A stretch of DNA of 5,510 nucleotides from positions 1-5,510 of the forward strand of contig CAMDMH010000271.1 in assembly GCA_945901835.1 (NCBI GenBank), given 5' to 3'. Within the stretch, counting starts at the first letter, position 1; every line of letters starts with the position of its first letter. Both the position numbers and the translations under genes were made by a program. Below the pieces are notes generated by a model. That model saw only the letters and a list, made by a program, of their open reading frames with translations. It was not told the origin of the DNA and ran no database searches. This DNA is from Devosia equisanguinis. GTDB lineage: Bacteria > Pseudomonadota > Alphaproteobacteria > Rhizobiales > Hyphomicrobiaceae. Below are positions 1-4,754 of the stretch, in pieces.

Positions 1-41
1 CATCGAGCCGCAGGAGTGAGGGAGTAGGAGGCAGCAGGCAT

Positions 42-59
42 TAGCCGCTGCGTCGGCTA
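42..59 (-). terminator. Weak hairpin just past the MarR gene, possible terminator
   Basis: The arms TAGCCG (42-47) and CGGCTA (54-59) are perfectly complementary around a 6-nt loop. The hairpin begins 23 nt past the stop codon of the minus-strand MarR gene. There is no T-run after it on either strand, so it is at best a weak or Rho-assisted terminator, and a 6-bp stem can arise by chance. Nothing else is recognisable in positions 1-82; short reading frames crossing the left edge end within 45 bases and cannot be assigned. Confidence 0.25.
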
Positions 60-82
60 TGCGCGAAGGCGGCGTTCGTGGG

Positions 83-688
83 CTAATCCAATCGGCGAAC
101 CGCTTCGGCCGAGGTCGCGACGATGCGGCGCAGGAAGCGGTGGACGTGGGCCATCTCGCTCTCGCTCATGCCGGCGAAGAGTACGTCGTTGGCCGCGCGG
201 ACCATCGGCGTGAGGCGACGCAGCGCTTGGCGGCCTTCCGCGGTCAGCCGGATGTCGACCGCACGGTTGTCCGTCTTGTCGGTTCGCTTTTCGACGAGCC
301 CCGCTTCGACGAGCTTGCCCACCTCGGCGGTGACGTGAGGGCCAGCGACGTGCAGATGCTCTGCGATCGCGCGGACGCCAACCGAGGCTGTTTCTCCCGA
401 CAAGCGGCGGATCGCCAGCAGCATCGCGATCTCGGAGCCGGTGAGACCTGTCGCCTTGCCCAAACCGCGGCGCACCGCGAGCATGCCGGATGCGGCCGCG
501 AAAAGATCCGCCACGAAATCGCGGAACGCGGCGTCGTTGCCAGCGACCAGTAGCGCCTCTACGCCGATAGTCAGTTCCCGCAGCTCGCCTGCCTGGGCTT
601 TACCCGGCTCGGCTTTGCCTGCTCCCGAAGCGGCACTCGCAGCAGCTGGCCGCTCCGCCTTCACCGCGGCGCGTCTCATGTTTCCCAT
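83..688 (-). CDS. MarR-family winged-helix transcriptional regulator
   Basis: This is a predicted cytoplasmic, dimeric DNA-binding protein of 201 residues that probably controls the divergent monooxygenase gene. Residues 1-35 form an Ala/Lys/Glu-rich tail of low complexity. A helical dimerisation segment follows (about 36-80). The winged helix-turn-helix begins at LTGSEIAMLLAI (from residue 82); the recognition-helix region is near 103-131 (IAEHLHVAGPHVTAEVGKL, then EAGLVEKR), and the wing near 134-149 carries the MarR signature D-x-x-D-N-R-A-V-x-I-x-LT-x-x-GR. A C-terminal helix (about 155-201) completes the dimer interface. The usual MarR length is 140-180 residues, so the tail explains the excess. 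The frame stays open to an ATG at 781, but that start would lie inside the monooxygenase frame. ATG 688 or ATG 679 is more likely; neither has a strong Shine-Dalgarno, and 679 is preceded by GGGAAA. The ligand cannot be read from sequence, though divergent placement beside a flavin monooxygenase fits MarR regulators that sense phenolic or aromatic acids. Confidence 0.9.
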   Translation of the reverse strand: MGNMRRAAVKAERPAAASAASGAGKAEPGKAQAGELRELTIGVEALLVAGNDAAFRDFVADLFAAASGMLAVRRGLGKATGLTGSEIAMLLAIRRLSGETASVGVRAIAEHLHVAGPHVTAEVGKLVEAGLVEKRTDKTDNRAVDIRLTAEGRQALRRLTPMVRAANDVLFAGMSESEMAHVHRFLRRIVATSAEAVRRLD

Positions 689-738
689 CGCCCAGCCATC
701 ACATCCTCTCGGGGCCGCATGCACCCGTCTTGAATAGG

Positions 739-749
739 TAAGAAACTTA
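739..749. promoter_or_regulatory. Candidate MarR operator, TAAG-AAA-CTTA inverted repeat
   Basis: Two 4-bp arms, TAAG and CTTA, flank an AAA spacer. The element is A/T-rich in a strongly GC-rich window and lies in the only space between the regulator and its divergent neighbour. MarR proteins usually bind imperfect palindromes of 16-20 bp. Extending outward here adds only scattered matches (an AA/TT pair eight to nine positions from the arm ends), so the site is short and the assignment is tentative. Confidence 0.35.
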
Positions 750-810
750 TGCGTTATGACGCTGGACGCGACAGGATTCAAGCCATTCCGCTTTGATCCA
801 CGACAAATCC

Positions 811-815
811 GGGAG
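811..815 (+). promoter_or_regulatory. Ribosome binding site deciding the monooxygenase start
   Basis: GGGAG lies 6 nt before the ATG at 822 (3 nt before the overlapping ATG at 819). The upstream in-frame ATG at 756 has no comparable purine-rich sequence at a usable distance. This site, the family's usual N-terminus and weaker G/C bias at third positions in 756-821 together favour translation from 822. Confidence 0.55.
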
Positions 816-821
816 TTGATG

Positions 822-2297
822 ATGCTTCGTACCGGCGCCGACTATCTCGAGAGCTTGCGCGACGGCCGTCAGGTCCTGATCGGCAAGGAGCTGGTGCGGG
901 ATGTAACCACGCACCCTGCTTTCCGCAACACCGCTCGCTCGTTCGCCCGCATCTACGACATGAAGCGCTCGCCCGAGCACATCGACGCGATGAGCTATGA
1001 GGAGAACGGCGAGCGGCACTCGGCGTGGTACATCATGCCCCGCAGCAAGGCCGATCTCGCCAAGCGATCGGAAGCGCACGCCCGAGTCGCTCAATGGACC
1101 TACGGCCTGCTCGGCCGCAGTCAGGATCACGTCTCCACGTTCGTGACGGGCATGCGAATGATGCCCGAGATATTCGAAGAGGGTCGCAAGTGTTTCGGCG
1201 AGAACCTGATCAAGTACTACGAGCACATGCGGGACAATGACATCTTCGCTTGCTATCTCGTCATCACACCCCAGGGCGCGCGCGATCCAGAGATTTACAA
1301 GCGGCAGGCGACCGCCAACGCAGCGCTCAAGGTCGTCGCCGAGGACGACAAAGGCATCTATCTCTCTGGCGTGAAGATGCTCGGCACCTCGGCGGTGTTC
1401 TCCGACGAGGCCTGGATCGGCAACATCCTGCCGCTCGCGCCCGAGCAGAAAGCGCTGTCGGTGACGTGCGCGGTCAAGATGAATGCGCCGGGGCTGCAGA
1501 CATGGGTGCGTAAGTCCTACGAACAGAACTCGATCAGCCGCGTCGACAACTACTTCTCCTCGCAGTTCGACGAGACCGACGCCGTGCTCGTCATGGACCG
1601 GACGTTCGTGCCGTGGGAGCGCGTCTTCGTGATGGACAACGCGCAACTCTCGCGCGACATCTATTTCAAGACGCCCGCACACATCATGGGTAATCACCAG
1701 TCGATGCTGCGGTTCGCGGAAAAGCTGAAGCTCGTGAACGGCATCGCGCACAAAGCGGCGGAGCTATCGGGCGTCGGCCACATGATGCCGGTGCAGCAGA
1801 ACCTCGGTCGGCTGATGGCTGGAGAGGCTGGTCTGCTCGGAATGATCGCGGGGCAGATCGAACAGCCGGAAACGCTGCCCAACGGCTACATGCACGTGAA
1901 CCGCCGCTTCCTTTATGCGGCGCTGCATTGGACCTCGAACAACTACGCCGACATCGCCGAGAAGGTTCGAGAGATGCTGAGCGCGGGCCCGTTCCAGATC
2001 CCCGCTGACGCGTCCGTGTTCGAGGACGCCGAGCTGTCGCAGATCTACGAGGATAACTGGTCCGCGCTCGGCGCCGGCGCGAAGGACCGCTTCAAGTTCA
2101 TCAAAATGGCTTGGGATCTGCTGGGCTCTGACTACGCCGGCCGGCACACGCAATACGAGCGTTTCTACGGCGGCCCTCCGTTCCTCAACGACATGTATAA
2201 CTATACGTGGGCGCCTTGGGCCGATCGGCGCGCGACCGTGGACAGCATCCTCGCCGACATGCACTTGCCGACCCCGAAGGCGAAAGCGGCGGAGTAG
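822..2297 (+). CDS. 4-hydroxyphenylacetate 3-hydroxylase (HpaB/PvcC) family flavin monooxygenase
   Basis: This is a predicted cytoplasmic FADH2-using hydroxylase of phenolic or related substrates, 491 residues from this start, close to family lengths (about 480-520). It opens with RTGADYLESLRDGR, as in Thermus HpaB. TTHPAFRN (about 29-36) is the family's conserved N-terminal block. The GR-x-x-D block (98-102) supplies the conserved active-site Arg99. LSGVKMLGTSAVFSDE (181-196) matches the central beta-domain region that contacts flavin. DAVLVMDRTFVPWERVF (253-269) and the C-terminal block with GRHTQYERFYGG (441-452) are also family hallmarks. Compared from memory with E. coli HpaB (Arg113, Tyr117, His155), Arg is kept, but the Tyr position is His103 and the His position is Tyr145, so the substrate may not be 4-hydroxyphenylacetate. 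No cysteine pattern of 4-hydroxybutyryl-CoA dehydratase is seen. The reading frame extends up to ATG 756 (513 residues); that start is possible but lacks a ribosome site. No flavin reductase (HpaC) gene is in view. The divergent MarR gene is the likely regulator. Confidence 0.9.
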   Translation: MLRTGADYLESLRDGRQVLIGKELVRDVTTHPAFRNTARSFARIYDMKRSPEHIDAMSYEENGERHSAWYIMPRSKADLAKRSEAHARVAQWTYGLLGRSQDHVSTFVTGMRMMPEIFEEGRKCFGENLIKYYEHMRDNDIFACYLVITPQGARDPEIYKRQATANAALKVVAEDDKGIYLSGVKMLGTSAVFSDEAWIGNILPLAPEQKALSVTCAVKMNAPGLQTWVRKSYEQNSISRVDNYFSSQFDETDAVLVMDRTFVPWERVFVMDNAQLSRDIYFKTPAHIMGNHQSMLRFAEKLKLVNGIAHKAAELSGVGHMMPVQQNLGRLMAGEAGLLGMIAGQIEQPETLPNGYMHVNRRFLYAALHWTSNNYADIAEKVREMLSAGPFQIPADASVFEDAELSQIYEDNWSALGAGAKDRFKFIKMAWDLLGSDYAGRHTQYERFYGGPPFLNDMYNYTWAPWADRRATVDSILADMHLPTPKAKAAE

Positions 2298-2369
2298 TCC
2301 AGAGCCACGTGGACGCGCGCACAGCGGTTTGTCAGCGGCAGCTCCGTCGTGAAGGTTGGCCTGCGGGCA

Positions 2370-2392
2370 TGCAAGGGGCCGCGCCCCTTGCA
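2370..2392. terminator. Strong 10-bp GC-rich hairpin between convergent genes
   Basis: TGCAAGGGGC (2370-2379) and GCCCCTTGCA (2383-2392) are perfect reverse complements around a 3-nt CGC loop. The hairpin lies 72 nt past the monooxygenase stop and 66 nt past the stop of the opposing OmpA-like gene, so it could terminate both. There is no T-run on either side, so a classical intrinsic terminator is not proven. It may equally be a REP-like intergenic repeat unit, because a second related hairpin follows 7 nt later. Confidence 0.55.
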
Positions 2393-2399
2393 ACCCTGG

Positions 2400-2417
2400 C
2401 GAGGGCCGCTGCCCTCG
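2400..2417. terminator. Second hairpin of the tandem pair
   Basis: CGAGGGC (2400-2406) and GCCCTCG (2411-2417) pair perfectly over 7 bp with a CGCT loop. Its core, GGGC-CGC(T)-GCCC followed closely by ACCC, resembles the preceding hairpin and suggests two diverged copies of one module. A partial T-run (ATTTT, 2425-2429) lies downstream on the plus strand, offset by 7 nt, so weak rightward termination is conceivable. The rest of the 2298-2458 gap shows no gene. Confidence 0.45.
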
Positions 2418-2458
2418 ACCCGCGATTTTCGACACCTGCGTCACGATCAGTCGAAGCG

Positions 2459-4555
2459 CTACTGCACGACGAGCTCGATGCGGCGGTTCCTGCTCTTGTT
2501 GGTCGCGGAGTCGTTGGGCGCGAGCGGCCGGATCTGACCGAAACCAGTGATCGAAAGCTGGGATAGGCCGACGCCGGCGTTGACCAGATGTTGCCGCACC
2601 GCCTCGGCGCGACGCACCGACAGCGATTGATTGCGGTAGTAGTCGCCGTCGGAATCGGTGTGGCCTTCGATCATCACGTGGATCGCCGCACACTGCCTGA
2701 GCGTACGCGCCAACTCCTCGAGGGGCTCAACGCCCTGCATGGGGAGGTTTGCGCTGGCGAAACCGAACTGAACGACCGCCGACTTCGCGATCGCGGCCGC
2801 GCGGACCGGACATAGCGCTGCGTCGGCGGAACCGGCGGGTTTCAGCGAGGCCTGCACCTCGGTGGGAACAACTGCGGGCTGGACCGGGCGGTCCTCTTCG
2901 ACCGGCGGCAGAAGAAGCGATCCAGGCGCGGCGGTTGCGCCGACGTCACCTTCAATCTTAATTGCCACCGCCACATCCTGATGTCGGAGTTCGGCCGGCG
3001 CCTCCTCGATCTGTGGCCGATCAGGGGCCGCATCGTCGCCCGCATCACCTGTCACGGCAGCGGCTGACACCTGCGAAGTCGATGTCGAGTTGGGCGGGTT
3101 CTCCGGCAAGGTTTGGGCGTCGGTCGCAGCGGGACTTTCTACCTCGACGCCTTGGGGAGCTGGGGCGGTTTCGATCGAGCCGGTCACGATGACCGCACAA
3201 GATATGTGCGAAGCCTTTGAACACGAACCGCTGTCGGCGGTACTGTCGGCTATCTGCGACCAGTCCGCGCTCACGGATAGAATTACCATCGCAAGCGTCG
3301 CGGCCAAGAGTTGCGCCTCCACGAAGCGGCGCTTCGGCGGCACGCGGATAGGTGCGGGAAGCCGTGCTGGCGCATCAGCGCGGATCGCGGGAGGGGCAAC
3401 CGCACACGGCGCTTCGATCGTCTCGCTGGCCTCGACCGGCGTCACTTCAGGCAGTGTCGCGATAGGCAGAGCGACAGGCAGAGCGACAGGGCGATCGAAG
3501 ATCGTTGCAAGCGAGATCTCCGCCGGTGCTTCAAACGCAGCTTGGGGTGTCGCGACGATCACGGCCTCGCCATGCGTCGAGACGGCGTCGGCATCAGCCT
3601 CCGCCTCGTCATGCGCCCACGCGGTATCGGCATCGGCCGCGACCAGCTCGGATTGCTGCACTTCGACCATCGCCCGAGGGGCGACTTCATCCGTCTCGGC
3701 CATGCTCGTCCCGGTCGCGGACGAGGACAGGTCGACGGCCTCGCCGATCGGGTCGTCGGCAGGGGCTTCTTCGTCGACGGCCGCCTCTTCTTCTTCGCTC
3801 ATCGACGGATCGACGTCATCGTCGGGAACCCAGCCGGTTACCGTTTCGTCTTCAAGCTCGGGCTCGCCATCGCTTTCCACATCAACGTCGATCCCGGCTT
3901 CACTCATGGCTTCGGCCGGCGCCGCCGGCTCGCTTGCCAGGGTCTTTGCCGAGACGCCTTCCGCCTCCTGCGCGCTCGGCATCACTGTGAGCGAAGCTGC
4001 TTCGGAAACCTCAGCGGCCTCCTGCCTTAGAGGCTGCGGGGTCGGCTCGTGCAGCCCCTGCCGGACGGCTTGCGTGTATGTAAGCTCGATTTCGATCCAG
4101 CGCGGCTTGGTGAACCAGCGGTTCGTCCGGCACGAGACGACCCGCTTCTTGGGCAGGATCAGCTTCCACTTCTTGCGGGCTTTCCTGATCCGGATGATGA
4201 TTTCCGTGTCCGTCACATAGTACGAACTCTTGGGATACTTCTTGGACGGAAACTTGAACACGCGGGTCAGCGAGCCGTCCTCGAATGTCGGGCGCGGCGC
4301 GCGCTTCTTCTTCGGCTTCGACGGAGCGGCAGCGGGCGCGTCTAATCCGGCCGCATCGATCGCGACGTTTGCATTCCGCGACTCGTCGCCGGGCTGCTGC
4401 GAGGGCAGCTCGGGAGACAACTCGGAAGAATGCGGCGCGTAAATTTCGTTCATCGGATCGGTTGGCATGACAAAGTCGCAAGTGCTTCCCAAGGCCATCT
4501 GCGACGAAGATGGGGATTCCCCGTCCGGGTCAATCGCTCCGGAAGCGGTGTTCAT
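2459..4555 (-). CDS. Membrane-anchored protein with C-terminal OmpA-like peptidoglycan-binding domain
   Basis: This 698-residue protein probably spans the inner membrane once and grips peptidoglycan from the periplasmic side. Residues 1-80 look disordered. Residues 81-168 form a compact, very basic segment rich in aromatic and beta-prone residues (RVFKFPSKKYPKSSYYVTD, then IRIRKARKKWKLILPKKR) that I do not recognise. Residues 170-400 are Ala/Pro/Glu/Asp-rich, strongly acidic around 220-270 and probably unstructured. A basic patch (PPKRR, 406-410) precedes one hydrophobic helix (about 412-430), which by the positive-inside rule puts the N-terminus in the cytoplasm. A linker (431-580) with Cys445 and Cys453 leads to the OmpA-like domain (about 582-698): GHTDSDG (631-637), NQSLSVRRAEAV (642-653), GFGQIRPLAPN (671-681) and NRRIE (690-694). 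Asp634 and Arg649 have the same 15-residue spacing as the diaminopimelate-binding pair of Acinetobacter OmpA. There is no cleavable signal peptide and no beta-barrel, so it is not a classical OmpA porin. The start at 4555 has only a weak AGGCGG-like ribosome site; ATGs at 4498, 4468 and 4453 are alternatives. It converges on the monooxygenase gene and diverges from the GST gene. Confidence 0.85.
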   Translation of the reverse strand: MNTASGAIDPDGESPSSSQMALGSTCDFVMPTDPMNEIYAPHSSELSPELPSQQPGDESRNANVAIDAAGLDAPAAAPSKPKKKRAPRPTFEDGSLTRVFKFPSKKYPKSSYYVTDTEIIIRIRKARKKWKLILPKKRVVSCRTNRWFTKPRWIEIELTYTQAVRQGLHEPTPQPLRQEAAEVSEAASLTVMPSAQEAEGVSAKTLASEPAAPAEAMSEAGIDVDVESDGEPELEDETVTGWVPDDDVDPSMSEEEEAAVDEEAPADDPIGEAVDLSSSATGTSMAETDEVAPRAMVEVQQSELVAADADTAWAHDEAEADADAVSTHGEAVIVATPQAAFEAPAEISLATIFDRPVALPVALPIATLPEVTPVEASETIEAPCAVAPPAIRADAPARLPAPIRVPPKRRFVEAQLLAATLAMVILSVSADWSQIADSTADSGSCSKASHISCAVIVTGSIETAPAPQGVEVESPAATDAQTLPENPPNSTSTSQVSAAAVTGDAGDDAAPDRPQIEEAPAELRHQDVAVAIKIEGDVGATAAPGSLLLPPVEEDRPVQPAVVPTEVQASLKPAGSADAALCPVRAAAIAKSAVVQFGFASANLPMQGVEPLEELARTLRQCAAIHVMIEGHTDSDGDYYRNQSLSVRRAEAVRQHLVNAGVGLSQLSITGFGQIRPLAPNDSATNKSRNRRIELVVQ
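3465..3488. repeat. Perfect 12-bp tandem duplication inside the OmpA-like gene
   Basis: The unit GGCAGAGCGACA occurs twice in direct succession. Its length is a multiple of three, so it keeps the frame; on the minus strand it encodes the repeated peptide VALPVALP near residues 357-364, just before the membrane segment. It looks like a recent slippage event in a low-complexity linker and should not affect folding. Confidence 0.6.
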
Positions 4556-4566
4556 GCCCGCCTAGC

Positions 4567-4692
4567 CTATGGCTGGAGAGAAGCTCGCTCAATCAATGAC
4601 TTGTATTGCCCGCATCCACATAGATACCGGATGTTTTCCACGGTTATCTCGGGATGAACGCCGGCGCTCGGCATGCCGATGCGCCCCATCAT
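4567..4692 (-). CDS. Doubtful small ORF with a Cys-Gly-Cys motif upstream of the OmpA-like gene
   Basis: An ATG at 4692 (a second ATG follows immediately) gives a 41-residue peptide ending 11 bp before the OmpA-like start on the same strand. The notable part is ENIRYLCGCGQYKSLIER, with Cys25 and Cys27. Two cysteines alone do not make a zinc ribbon, and I do not recognise a family. No Shine-Dalgarno is visible before either ATG. The frame is open further back to an ATG at 4845, but that would overlap the GST gene. GC content falls around 4590-4655, which fits a promoter region as well as a small gene or gene remnant. Most of this ORF may simply be open by chance in a 199-bp divergent gap. Confidence 0.2.
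   Translation of the reverse strand: MMGRIGMPSAGVHPEITVENIRYLCGCGQYKSLIERASLQP
4668..4679. promoter_or_regulatory. 12-bp perfect palindrome in the OmpA-like/GST divergent gap
   Basis: TCGGCATGCCGA reads the same on both strands with no spacer. It is 112 bp upstream of the OmpA-like start and 75 bp upstream of the GST start, positions suited to an operator for either gene. No confident promoter boxes were found beside it, and a GC-rich palindrome of this size can occur by chance. It also lies within the doubtful small ORF. Confidence 0.3.
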
Positions 4693-4739
4693 GGATTGCG
4701 CTAGCTTGAAGCCGACTCGATCCCTCGCTGCAACACCAC

Positions 4740-4743
4740 GGAG
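4740..4743 (+). promoter_or_regulatory. Probable ribosome binding site of the GST gene
   Basis: GGAG is followed 11 nt later by the ATG at 4755, slightly farther than ideal. The N-terminus this start gives (a short beta strand leading into the SxCS active-site loop) is what a GST needs, so the start is accepted despite the spacing. Confidence 0.4.
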
Positions 4744-4754
4744 CCGGCACGTCA

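Larger units (their letters stand above)
689..821. promoter_or_regulatory. Divergent control region between the MarR and monooxygenase genes
   Basis: This stretch separates two divergent genes and should hold both promoters. On the plus strand a -35-like TTGAAT (730-735) is followed after 18 bp by a -10-like TTATGA (754-759). The inverted repeat TAAG-AAA-CTTA (739-749) sits between these boxes, a common place for a MarR-type repressor to block transcription. If this promoter is real, RNA would start near 766, downstream of the first in-frame ATG (756) and upstream of the ATG at 822, which supports 822 as the monooxygenase start. The boxes and the short palindrome are visible; their function is inference, and an 11-bp element could be fortuitous. 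No clear promoter for the MarR gene was identified on the other strand. Confidence 0.4.

Noticed and set aside
59..553. 164-codon plus-strand open frame at the left end
   Set aside because: It is antisense to the MarR gene, whose helix-turn-helix and wing motifs read clearly on the minus strand.
689..781. 31-residue N-terminal extension of the MarR protein from ATG 781
   Set aside because: It would overlap the divergent monooxygenase frame and its control region, and MarR proteins do not need it.
747..1751. 334-codon minus-strand open frame opposite the monooxygenase gene
   Set aside because: It lies antisense to a gene with clear family motifs. Its His/Arg/Asp/Val-rich translation shows no domain, and such frames are expected when GC-rich codon bias removes stops.
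822..2297. Assignment as 4-hydroxybutyryl-CoA dehydratase, a relative in the same fold
   Set aside because: The cysteines and histidine that bind the iron-sulfur cluster in that enzyme have no recognisable counterpart; only scattered cysteines are present.
1764..2693. 309-codon minus-strand open frame across the convergent junction
   Set aside because: It overlaps both the monooxygenase and the OmpA-like gene in other frames, runs through the double hairpin, and its Arg/Pro-rich translation matches no family.
3090..4220. 376-codon plus-strand open frame opposite the OmpA-like gene
   Set aside because: The Ser/Ala/Thr-only low-complexity translation is the antisense image of the acidic Ala/Glu-rich linker. 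The minus strand carries the OmpA-like domain, so that strand is coding.
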